Source: JAHBVL01 sp964461025 (GTDB lineage: Bacteria > Chloroflexota > Chloroflexia > Thermomicrobiales > UBA6265). From it: DNA of 64,000 nucleotides. Shown piece after piece: positions 52,059 to 59,939 of the stretch. The notes beneath the pieces were generated by a model, which saw nothing but the letters and a program-made list of their open reading frames with translations, searched no databases and was not told the DNA's origin. Position 1 is the stretch's first letter. Each line of letters begins with the position of its first letter. Location of the stretch: the NCBI GenBank assembly GCA_964461025.1, contig CAYWSE010000003.1, positions 1-64,000 of the forward strand. Reading direction: 5' to 3'. A program made the position numbers and the translations under genes.

Positions 52059-52873
52059 GCCGAAACCTCCTGACGTAATACGCTGAGCATTCCACCGGGC
52101 GGGAATGCTCCCTGCAACTGCCGGTTCGTTTGTCCTCCTGGAGCAAAAACCTCGAACGAAAAGGCGTAACGGTCACTGCGAAAAACCGATCGCGTCGCGT
52201 CGATCGCCCGGCTCTCGGTGTAGACCGCGTAGTCATTGATCAGCACGGGATCGCCCGAACCGATGTGCAGGATGCGGGCCTGCTCGCGCGTTGCCGCTGC
52301 GGCACTGATGCGCAATTTGCTGCTCTCGACCGTGACGCCGAGCTGCTGTTCGTAGAGCGCCGTCAGCGAGGCGCTGGTGAGGTCGAGCGCATCGAGGAGC
52401 GCGAGAAAGTCGGGATGAATCCAGCGAGACTCGATCCATAGCGGCTCTCCAGCCACGGACCCCGCCCGGCGAATACGCGTCGATTCGATACCGGGTGCGA
52501 CGTTTAGCAGCTGGGCGATCCGTTGGGGAGCAGGGAACGCTTCGACCGACAGGAGCTCGATTGTCGGCGCGCCGGCCTGCTGAATGAGGTCTTCTTCGAA
52601 CCCGAGAAGCTGGCTTGAGTGACGCTCGATCTGCCGAGCCGACGCCTGAGCGGTGACGAAGGTGCCGCTCCCCCGCCTTGAGGAAATCAGACCGTCTTCC
52701 TCCAGCCGCTTGAGAGCGGTACGCACGGTCACCCGGCTCACCTCGTAGGTCTCCATGAGCTCGGATTCGGTCGGCAATTTCTCGCCAGACCGGTACACTC
52801 CCGACTCGATGGCGGAGCGGAGCTGCAATTCGAGCTGGTGGTAGAGGGGGACCGGGACCTTGCGTTCCAACAT
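52055..52873 (-). CDS. GntR/HutC-family transcriptional regulator
   Basis: A 272-residue regulator. Residues 8-75 are a GntR winged helix (LPTESELMETYEVSRVTVRT, EDGLISSRRGSGTFV), and residues about 95-240 form the UTRA ligand-binding domain (EPLWIESRWIHPDFLALL, DPVLINDYAVYTES). It most likely senses a compound imported or degraded by the neighbours and represses them. It starts the operon GntR-SBP-dppB-dppC. The palindromic site 17 bases upstream is its probable operator. ATG 52873. Confidence 0.92.
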   Translation of the reverse strand: MLERKVPVPLYHQLELQLRSAIESGVYRSGEKLPTESELMETYEVSRVTVRTALKRLEEDGLISSRRGSGTFVTAQASARQIERHSSQLLGFEEDLIQQAGAPTIELLSVEAFPAPQRIAQLLNVAPGIESTRIRRAGSVAGEPLWIESRWIHPDFLALLDALDLTSASLTALYEQQLGVTVESSKLRISAAAATREQARILHIGSGDPVLINDYAVYTESRAIDATRSVFRSDRYAFSFEVFAPGGQTNRQLQGAFPPGGMLSVLRQEVSA

Positions 52874-52889
52874 CGGCTTGACCCGCGAT

Positions 52890-52909
52890 TTATCCTAAAG
52901 ATAGGATAA
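52890..52909. promoter_or_regulatory. Palindromic operator for the GntR regulator
   Basis: TTATCCT (52890-52896) and AGGATAA (52903-52909) are perfect 7-bp arms with a 6-base spacer. The site lies in the 104-bp divergent gap between the GntR gene (start 52873) and the amidohydrolase (start 52978). It is AT-rich against a GC-rich background, and the placement fits coordinate control of both units. Confidence 0.6.
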
Positions 52910-52977
52910 CCATACGAATTCGGCGCGCCGCTGTCAACAACGGCGGCGGAGATAGAGAGGCGAAGGTTGCGTTGGGG

Positions 52978-54069
52978 ATGATTGTCGATTCGCATTCACA
53001 CATCTTCCCGTGGCTGGGCGGGCCAAGCGGTTTCGCCACCGCCGACGAGCATCTGCGCCTCTTTCAGCTGACCATCGCCACGCACAGCGAACCGGTGCGC
53101 CGGCTGCGCGATCACGCCAGCGTGCCGGAGGGCGTGCAGGGAATCATTCGGGGAGAAATCACGTCTCTTGAAGACCTTCCGCGCGACGGGAATTTCCGAA
53201 TCGGTCCTTTCGGGCGGTTCGAGTGGGACTGGGAGGGCGAAACCTACTATCGCTCGTTCATGCCACCCTGTCTGCAGGCGATGGAAACACCGCCCGGCTA
53301 CATCCTCCAGGAAATGGCCCGCGCAGGCGTCGACATGGCGATCCTGCAGAATGCCGGAATCTACGGCCGGTTGAATCCCGAGTTCGCTCAGGCGATGAAA
53401 GACTTCCCCGACAAGTTCATCGGCCTGGCCGACGTCTGGCCCGTCGAAGCGGCGACTGCCAACGAATCAGACCGGCTCACCCACGCAATTCGCGACCTGG
53501 GGCTGCGCGGCATCTACTACAGCAACAGCGAACTGATCCTCGATGGGCACCGTCGCCGCTTCGACGATCCGGTCTTCGATGGCTACTGGGAAACGGTGCA
53601 GGGATTGGGCATCCCGGTTTTCTGGGCGATTCTCGGTGTACCGATGCCGACACCGGAAAACTATCTGATCGAGATCGACCGGCTGGACAGATGGACGCAG
53701 CGCTGGCCGGAGATTCCCTCGCTGCTCACGCATGGATTGGCGCCGTCGCTGCTCGAAGAGATGTCCGATCCGGTGGAGCGGTTGCTGTCGCGCTCGTCGA
53801 TGATGATCGAGCTTCTCTACCCGATTCACTGGGGGCGATTGCACACATATCCCTACCCCGAGCTGCGTCCGGCCCTGCAAACACTCATCGAACGGTGCGG
53901 ACCAGAACGACTGACCTGGGGATCGGACATGCCGAATGTGCTGCGAAACTGCACGTACCGGCAATCGCTCGACTATCTGTATCCCGGACTCGACGGTCTG
54001 GTCACCAGCGCCGGGATGGACGCCATCCTCGGCGACAATGTCTTGCGGCTGGTGAACTGGTCATCGTAG
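52978..54069 (+). CDS. Amidohydrolase-2-type TIM-barrel hydrolase or decarboxylase
   Basis: A 363-residue protein of the ACMSD/amidohydrolase-2 family. The metal-binding HxH is at residues 6 and 8 (VDSHSHIF), and the C-terminal Asp is in TWGSDMPNVLR. The middle region (MARAGVDMAILQNAG, DFPDKFIGLADVWP) is family-typical. Members hydrolyse lactones or cyclic amides, or decarboxylate aromatics. ATG 52978 is preferred over a TTG two codons earlier; the ribosome-binding site is weak. It is divergent from the GntR transport operon with a shared operator, so it probably degrades what that transporter imports. Confidence 0.82.
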   Translation: MIVDSHSHIFPWLGGPSGFATADEHLRLFQLTIATHSEPVRRLRDHASVPEGVQGIIRGEITSLEDLPRDGNFRIGPFGRFEWDWEGETYYRSFMPPCLQAMETPPGYILQEMARAGVDMAILQNAGIYGRLNPEFAQAMKDFPDKFIGLADVWPVEAATANESDRLTHAIRDLGLRGIYYSNSELILDGHRRRFDDPVFDGYWETVQGLGIPVFWAILGVPMPTPENYLIEIDRLDRWTQRWPEIPSLLTHGLAPSLLEEMSDPVERLLSRSSMMIELLYPIHWGRLHTYPYPELRPALQTLIERCGPERLTWGSDMPNVLRNCTYRQSLDYLYPGLDGLVTSAGMDAILGDNVLRLVNWSS

Positions 54070-54269
54070 ACGCATCGCCAGTTCAGCCTCGCGGCGCTGA
54101 CCCCGTGTGCTAGTCTCGGTATTGCCGAATGCGGCGCCGGCGCAGTGTGATCGGCACCGGCACGCATTCGGTTTCCTCCCGCCACCTTCCACCACTCGCA
54201 AATGCGACACGGAACCAGATTGACCGGTCACCGGTATATCTGTCAGTGTGCTCAGCCACGCTCGAGGGA

Positions 54270-54848
54270 GTGCCGATCGACGAACGGGAAGTGATCCATC
54301 AGGCAAAGCAGGGCGACCGGGAGGCCATCGAGAGCCTCGTCCGTCTACACCAGGATGTTGCCTTTCGCACTGCCTGGATCATCACCCGAAACACCGAGGA
54401 TGCGCGCGACGCCGCCCAAATCGCCATGTTCAAGGCGATTAACGCTTTGCCTCGATTTCGGGATGGTTCGCCCTTTCGTCCCTGGCTGTTGCGGATCGTC
54501 GCCAACGAAGCGAAAGACATCGTGACCTCAGCGAGCAGACGAACGATCGCGCCACTCGATGAAGCTGCGTTCTCGCTCAAACCGGCGCCTGATCCATCTC
54601 CTGAGTCGCTGGCCGAACAGCGGGAGGAAGCGGAGATGCTGCTGGCGGCAATCGACCGGTTGGACGTCGATCACCGGTTGGTGATCGCCTATCGCTATCT
54701 TCTCGGGCTCTCGGAGGCGGAAATGGCGAGCGCGCTGGCCATTCCTCCAGGTACGGTGAAATCGAGGTTGTCGCGGTCGCTGAAACGGCTCAGGGAATCG
54801 CTTTCTGAGGATGCCGCGATTGAAGCAAATGAGCAACGAGATGGATGA
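54270..54848 (+). CDS. ECF-type RNA polymerase sigma factor
   Basis: A 192-residue sigma-70 family protein with only regions 2 and 4. Region 2: AWIITRNTEDARDAAQIAMF and FRPWLLRIVANEA; region 4: RYLLGLSEAEMASAL and PPGTVKSRLSRSLKRLRE. The linker is acidic. It directs transcription of a small set of genes, probably under control of the membrane protein encoded next. GTG 54270 directly follows GGGAG; GTG 54246 is in frame and cannot be excluded. The upstream region has the direct repeat ACCGGT-C-ACCGGT (54223-54235). Its stop lies 20 bases inside the next gene. Confidence 0.87.
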   Translation: MPIDEREVIHQAKQGDREAIESLVRLHQDVAFRTAWIITRNTEDARDAAQIAMFKAINALPRFRDGSPFRPWLLRIVANEAKDIVTSASRRTIAPLDEAAFSLKPAPDPSPESLAEQREEAEMLLAAIDRLDVDHRLVIAYRYLLGLSEAEMASALAIPPGTVKSRLSRSLKRLRESLSEDAAIEANEQRDG

Positions 54849-55647
54849 GGTGAGATTGCCGCGCGGCGGCCCAACCGATACCGAGCTCGAAGCGCGGCTT
54901 TTTGCCCTGGCGGGAGAACTAGCGTGGCCAGAGACGCCGCAGCTAAACGTTGCTGAGCCGAAGGCAAGTCGCCCGTTGCCACTGAGACGGCGCCAGATTC
55001 TGGTCGCCGCGGCCATCGTGTTGCTGGCGCTGGGAACCGCTCTGGCGATTTCGGGAGGGTTCCGCGATTCGGTGGCCGGGCTTTTTGGCGTCGACGGACT
55101 TTCGATCGAGCTCCGGCGGAACCCCGAATCCGGGGAAGGCATCAACCCGGCGACCAATCTCTCCATCGGCACTGAAATCTCGCTCGATGAGGCGACAAAC
55201 CAGCTGCCATTCGGTCCGCTTGTCCCGGAAACACTTGGTTCGCCTGACGCCGTATTCCTGCGCACTCTTCCTGGCAATGACCAGATGCTGTCGCTCGTCT
55301 ATCTGCCGTCCGATCGGGTCCCTGAAACGGCAGAAACGGGAGTTGGCCTCCTGCTCATGCAATTTGCGTCGACGTTCGATTCCGCGCAGCTGGTGAAAAC
55401 GCTAATCACCGATTTCAGTCAGGTTCAGATCGTCTATTTCGATGGACATGAGGCCTACTGGATCGAGGGTCTGAGCGAGTTGACGATTCTCTCTGACCCA
55501 TCGACGGGAGTGTCAGAGGAATCGACGCGGCCCACCGCGAATGTCCTGATCTGGCAAGACGACGACGTAACCTACCGGCTCGAATCGGCGCTGGCGCGAG
55601 ACGAGGCGCTCGCCATCGCCGAGTCGCTCCGGCCGGCGGAAGGCTGA
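54829..55647 (+). CDS. Membrane anti-sigma-like protein with DUF4367 domain
   Basis: A 272-residue protein with one membrane helix at about residues 56-77, after a 55-residue cytoplasmic part that would hold the sigma factor. Outside the membrane it carries a DUF4367-type domain ending in TYRLESALARDEALAIAESL, a pattern seen in proteins encoded next to ECF sigma factors. No zinc-binding HCC motif of ZAS anti-sigma factors is visible. Starts ATG 54811, 54829 and 54841 are all possible; 54829 is a compromise. It overlaps the sigma gene by 20 bases. Confidence 0.75.
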   Translation: MSNEMDEVRLPRGGPTDTELEARLFALAGELAWPETPQLNVAEPKASRPLPLRRRQILVAAAIVLLALGTALAISGGFRDSVAGLFGVDGLSIELRRNPESGEGINPATNLSIGTEISLDEATNQLPFGPLVPETLGSPDAVFLRTLPGNDQMLSLVYLPSDRVPETAETGVGLLLMQFASTFDSAQLVKTLITDFSQVQIVYFDGHEAYWIEGLSELTILSDPSTGVSEESTRPTANVLIWQDDDVTYRLESALARDEALAIAESLRPAEG

Positions 55648-55727
55648 ACGATCCGGGGAACCTTTCGGCACGCCACACGGTATTGATGTCGACAACCGTG
55701 TGCCGCGATCGTTTGAAAGGAACACCG

Positions 55728-56711
55728 ATGAAACGATTACTTCTCGCATTCACTGCACTTGTATTTGTGCTCGGCGCCGGCTCTCCGCTTGTGATCGCCG
55801 GAGGATGGGCAAGCGTCCGCTCGAATGAGACATTGACGACTCTCGTGGCCGGAGAAACGCAAGCCGTCGAACTCTCTGTCTGGGCTCACGACCGAACCAA
55901 GACCGAGGTCGAAAGCATGTCGGTCGTCGCCACGAATGCCGAAACGGGTGAGTCGCTGACATTCCCGGCGGAAGCCACCGGCGAAACCGGCGAATATGTC
56001 GCGGAAATCACCATTCCGGAAGTTGGAACGTGGAAGTTCGTCGCCCTGATTCCACCCTACCCCGAATTCGCCTTGCCAACGGTCGAGATCGGCAGCGTGG
56101 TCAGCGCCATGGATCGCAATCTGCGCTTCGGCATCGGTTCGGGCGATTGCGGTTCGGTGGAATCGGTCACAGAGACGTTCGAGCTGGCGCGTTCGACGGC
56201 CAACGCGGGATTGTTCGGTGGAACAATCTCTGGTCTGACCAATGGGTCACTCCTCCTGATCCTGGGATCAGATGACCTCGTGCAGGCGTGTGGCATCCTG
56301 CCGGACGGCGCATCAGGGCACCTGACAGTGGTGACCCTGGAACCGGTCGACGGTGGGTCCCCTGCGGCGATCGTTTCACTACCGGGCGTGGGAGAGACTC
56401 GTTCGGTTCAGGTTCTGCCGATCGAACTCGACGCCGGGGCGAACGTGACCACAATCGAGATCGTTACCGACGAGTCGAGCCAGTGGTCTTTCAGTCCCGC
56501 GGAGGTCGAGATTGCCTCGGGTGACGTTGTCGTCTGGATCAACGATTCCGGTGTGGTGCACACGATCGCCAGCGATTCTCCCGGCGTTGCCGACTCGGCA
56601 CTGATCGAACCTCTCGGCATGCACACGCAGATGTTCACGGAAGCGGGCACATATGAGTACCTGTGTGGACCTCACCCGATGATGACCGGTAGGGTTGTCG
56701 TAGCGGATTGA
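55728..56711 (+). CDS. Secreted cupredoxin-domain protein
   Basis: A 327-residue exported protein. Signal peptide MKRLLLAF to about residue 24. An N-terminal Ig/FixH-like beta domain (about 30-120, ELSVWAHDRTKTEVESMSV) and a middle beta domain (about 125-235) precede a plastocyanin/amicyanin-like C-terminal domain. Its type 1 copper ligands appear complete: His in VVHTIAS and Cys, His, Met in YLCGPHPMM. It probably carries electrons or binds copper outside the membrane. ATG 55728 has AAAGGA 7 bases upstream. It lies 80 bases after the anti-sigma-like gene and may belong to its regulon. Confidence 0.83.
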   Translation: MKRLLLAFTALVFVLGAGSPLVIAGGWASVRSNETLTTLVAGETQAVELSVWAHDRTKTEVESMSVVATNAETGESLTFPAEATGETGEYVAEITIPEVGTWKFVALIPPYPEFALPTVEIGSVVSAMDRNLRFGIGSGDCGSVESVTETFELARSTANAGLFGGTISGLTNGSLLLILGSDDLVQACGILPDGASGHLTVVTLEPVDGGSPAAIVSLPGVGETRSVQVLPIELDAGANVTTIEIVTDESSQWSFSPAEVEIASGDVVVWINDSGVVHTIASDSPGVADSALIEPLGMHTQMFTEAGTYEYLCGPHPMMTGRVVVAD

Positions 56712-56767
56712 TCGTTCCGAAACCAACGCGTGAGTTGCAGAGGAAGTGTCGCCGCTCCAACTCACCT

Positions 56768-57601
56768 TCACCGCTCCTCGATCGACCGGGTGAGCGCTGA
56801 CGTGACGATTTTCCGAACCAGGAGGAGCACGACGAGCACGGGCGTGAGAAAGAGCACACCGAGCGCCGCCAGCTCTCGTTGTGAGGAAGCAGACGTGGAG
56901 GAGTTGAAGAAGAATCTCGCCAGCGTCGTCAGGTCGGGATCGCTGATTAGTACGATCGGCAGCAGCGCATCCGACCACGATGTCACGAAGGCCAGACCGG
57001 CGACGATGCCGACGCCGGGCAGCGCCGCCGGCGTGACAACGCCAATCCAGCGGCGCATCAGTGAGGCGCCATCGACCATCGCCGCCTGGTCGAGCTGGCG
57101 AGGCACGGCGTCGTAAAACCCCTTCATCAACCAGGTCAGAAACGGCAGTGCGATCGCCGTTTCGGCGATGACCAGACCGCGCAGATTGTTGTTCAGATGG
57201 AGCCGAATCGACAGCTCGAAGATCGCCACCATCGTCACGGTCAGCGGCATCGCGTAGAGCAGGATCACCCCGTACATCACTTCCTGCTTGCGTCGGAAAC
57301 GAGCTCGCGACAGTCCATGCCCCGCCAGGCACGCCAGGAACGTCGCCAACGTCATGCTGGCCGCTGAGACTACGACGCTGTTCTCAAAGGCCGTGCGCAC
57401 CAGTGGTTGATCGAAGAGTTCGCGGAGGTTGTCCAATGTCGGGTCGCCGGGCCATGGAATCGAGCCGGTGATCCCTGCATCGAATGCCTGGGCGAGAATC
57501 CACGCAAATGGCGCGCCGAAGAAGAGGATGACCGCCAGCAGGGCGAGCGTCGTCGCCGCACGAGCTGCGATGGTCTCCTGCGAAGCCGCCCGGCGTTTCA
57601 C
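56768..57601 (-). CDS. Carbohydrate ABC transporter permease (MalG-like)
   Basis: A 277-residue membrane protein with six helices. The EAA loop is FYDAVPRQLDQAAMVDGASLMRRW (split), and AMPLTVTMVAIFELSIRL is the usual MalG/UgpE motif. It forms the channel with the MalF-like protein encoded just upstream; the two genes overlap by 4 bases (GTGA at 57598-57601). Last gene of the sugar-transport operon, which lacks an ATPase gene. Confidence 0.9.
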   Translation of the reverse strand: MKRRAASQETIAARAATTLALLAVILFFGAPFAWILAQAFDAGITGSIPWPGDPTLDNLRELFDQPLVRTAFENSVVVSAASMTLATFLACLAGHGLSRARFRRKQEVMYGVILLYAMPLTVTMVAIFELSIRLHLNNNLRGLVIAETAIALPFLTWLMKGFYDAVPRQLDQAAMVDGASLMRRWIGVVTPAALPGVGIVAGLAFVTSWSDALLPIVLISDPDLTTLARFFFNSSTSASSQRELAALGVLFLTPVLVVLLLVRKIVTSALTRSIEER

Positions 57602-58479
57602 GATCGTTCCTCCGCAATGCGCAGGTACACAACGGCCAGACAGAGCGAGATCAGCAAAATAACAACGGAAAGCGCCGCCCCATAGCCAATACGAAAGTCG
57701 ATCAGCGCCGAATGGAACGAATAGAGCGCGATCGTCTCGGTCTGCAGCGCCGTTCCCCCGCCGGTGAGGATTTCATTGAGCAGAAAACTCCCGCCGGCCA
57801 TGATCGATGTCATCAGCAGAACGAGACCGGTCAGCCCTCTGATCTGCGGCAGGGTGATTGTCCACATGCGTGTCCAGCTTGAAGCGCCATCGAGTTTCGC
57901 CGCCTCGGTCACTGCGTCGGGAATGGTCTGCAGCGCCCCGAAGAAGACGATCATCGCCAGCGCCAGCGTTCTCCACGTTTCCGCGACAATGACCGCCGTC
58001 ATTGGATACTCACCAAGCCAGTCGACACGCCCGAATCCAAGCGAAGTGAGAAGCCCATTCAGGACGCCGTCGCGGTAGTCGAAAACCACCCCCCAGATCG
58101 AGCCGGCGAGCGGCACCGGACAGACACCGGCAACCACCACCGCGCCGAACGCCACGAATGCCAGCCCATGACCGTGCCTGTGCGCCCGATCGATCAGCAA
58201 GGCAACGAACAAACCGCCGCCGGTGGCGCCGATCACAGCCGCGCCAACAATAAATACAAAGGAATTGCGGACGAATCGCCAGAAATCGGGATGCGAGAGC
58301 ATCGTCCGATAGTTGTCGAGTCCGATGAACTCGGTCGATCCCGCCATCGGTCCGACCAGACTCATCGGGGTCAGACTGATATAGATCGCCCACAAGGCCG
58401 GAACGATCGTGAAGAGCGTGACCAGAATGGCGGCCGGGACGACGATCAGAAGATACGACCGCTGCGCCGCAATGCTCAT
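57598..58479 (-). CDS. Carbohydrate ABC transporter permease (MalF-like)
   Basis: A 293-residue membrane protein with six helices. MarkERS: YLLIVVPAAILVTLFTIVPALW as helix 1 (residues about 8-29), GLDNYRTMLSHPDFW, and the EAA loop IPDAVTEAAKLDGASSW. It belongs to the MalF/UgpA family of sugar ABC importers. ATG 58479 lies 7 bases after the stop of the binding-protein gene; the longer frame to 58560 would overlap that gene widely. It acts with the MalG-like partner and an ATPase encoded elsewhere. Confidence 0.9.
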   Translation of the reverse strand: MSIAAQRSYLLIVVPAAILVTLFTIVPALWAIYISLTPMSLVGPMAGSTEFIGLDNYRTMLSHPDFWRFVRNSFVFIVGAAVIGATGGGLFVALLIDRAHRHGHGLAFVAFGAVVVAGVCPVPLAGSIWGVVFDYRDGVLNGLLTSLGFGRVDWLGEYPMTAVIVAETWRTLALAMIVFFGALQTIPDAVTEAAKLDGASSWTRMWTITLPQIRGLTGLVLLMTSIMAGGSFLLNEILTGGGTALQTETIALYSFHSALIDFRIGYGAALSVVILLISLCLAVVYLRIAEERS

Positions 58480-58486
58480 CGATGGG

Positions 58487-59875
58487 CTAACGAAGCTCGT
58501 TGCCGCCGGCGGCCGCGCCGATTGCGTTGCACGGCTGGAAGACGACATTCTCCTCGCCAAAAATGCGCGCCAGCTCGCTGGCGTAGTGATCGAGGACCTC
58601 GGCGGGCGTCGCCCTGCCGACCGCTACCGCGCCTGTGCCGTCCTGGATGATGCCGATGATCTCCCGCAGACCGGGATCGGGTTCGAACAGCATGAGACTG
58701 TCGGCGCTCGCAATCAGTGCCTGGAGGAACGGATCGTCCGCCGCTGCCAACACTTCCTGGGCATCGAGGCGGGATGGGACATGAGGATCGGCAATCGACA
58801 GCTCGACCTGCCGCTCTCGCGTATTCGCCGCTTCCAGAAACTGCCATGCGAGTTCTTGCTGTTCACTACGTGCGTTGATCACGAGCGTGTTGGCAGGCGA
58901 TCCCAGGACCGCCTGAGATTCACCGTCGATGCTCGGCATCATCGCGAATCCAATTTGTTCGCGAGTCGTCTCCGGATCTTCCGTCAGCCACTCACCGTAC
59001 GCCCAGGACCCCTCATGCAGCAGTGCCAGTTCGCCGTCGAGCATTGCCTGTCGCATCGCTTCGACGGGATTGGAGTCAGTAGCCACATGCTCCGGAACGG
59101 TCCTGTCGATCTGATAGGCACGTTCGTAGAACGCCAGCGCCGCGCGTATCGCGCAACTGTCGACGATCCAGAGTCCATTCTCGTCCTTGAACGTGCCATC
59201 GTATGCAGCGATCAACGGCACAAAGCCCCTGCCGGGCGTATCCAGACCGGCGTTCGCTCCGGCATACAAGGCGAATGGCATGACGCCGGGAACGGCATCC
59301 CGAACGGCAATTGCCGCGTCGAGCAGATCATCGGGATGCGATGGCGACCAGTCAGCGGGCAATCCAGCCTGTGCGAAGATGTCCCGCCGGAAATAGACAA
59401 AGTGACTGTCCATCTGCAACGGCAGTCCCCAAACCGAGCCATTCCAGCTGAGACTCTGGCGAAATGCCTCCGGTATCTGCGGCCAGCCCTCCCATCCAGC
59501 CAGGCGGTCTTCGAGCGGGATGACATATCCACCGGCCGCCAGCTCGCCGAGAAAGGTTCCGCTCAACATGACCACGTCCGGCGCTCGGCCGGTGGCGAAC
59601 TGAAGCGCCATCTGGATCAGAAAGCTGTCGGGCGGCGACGGCTTGATCACGATCTCGACATCCGGGTTTTCGGCAGAGATTTCGGCGGCAGCCGCCTCCA
59701 GTGCGGCGATCGACGCAACCTGCGATTCGTCGCAACCAACGGTTAGCTGGCCACTCAGCGCCTCCTGTGCAGTTCGCCCCTGGGCCGGACGCAACAACGC
59801 GGCCCCCGCCGCCGCACTACCAAGAAGAGCGGACCGCCGGGAGAGTCGCCCGCTTGACACTTCTGGAGCGGTCAC
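58487..59875 (-). CDS. Carbohydrate ABC transporter binding protein (SBP family 1), copy 2
   Basis: A 462-residue family 1 solute-binding protein. Tat motif LSRRSALLG at the N-terminus, then a hydrophobic stretch. Fold markers: FATGRAPDVVMLSG, SWNGSVWGLPLQMDSHFVYF (residues about 145-165) and LLHEGSWAYGEWL. It is a paralogue of the protein encoded at 59940. The conserved cores (GSVWGLP, RRDIFAQAGLP, ALYAGANAG, IVDSC) line up over the whole length. GTG 59875 has AAAGG 8 bases upstream. Ends 7 bases before the MalF-like gene. Confidence 0.9.
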   Translation of the reverse strand: MTAPEVSSGRLSRRSALLGSAAAGAALLRPAQGRTAQEALSGQLTVGCDESQVASIAALEAAAAEISAENPDVEIVIKPSPPDSFLIQMALQFATGRAPDVVMLSGTFLGELAAGGYVIPLEDRLAGWEGWPQIPEAFRQSLSWNGSVWGLPLQMDSHFVYFRRDIFAQAGLPADWSPSHPDDLLDAAIAVRDAVPGVMPFALYAGANAGLDTPGRGFVPLIAAYDGTFKDENGLWIVDSCAIRAALAFYERAYQIDRTVPEHVATDSNPVEAMRQAMLDGELALLHEGSWAYGEWLTEDPETTREQIGFAMMPSIDGESQAVLGSPANTLVINARSEQQELAWQFLEAANTRERQVELSIADPHVPSRLDAQEVLAAADDPFLQALIASADSLMLFEPDPGLREIIGIIQDGTGAVAVGRATPAEVLDHYASELARIFGEENVVFQPCNAIGAAAGGNELR

Positions 59876-59939
59876 TGGACTGACCTTTCACGAAGATGAC
59901 TTCCACACGCATTGTAGACCCAGTCCGGAGAACGTCCAT

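Noticed and set aside
58409..59746. A 445-codon open frame on the plus strand
   Set aside because: Antisense to the sugar-binding protein and permease genes, which have clear family motifs.
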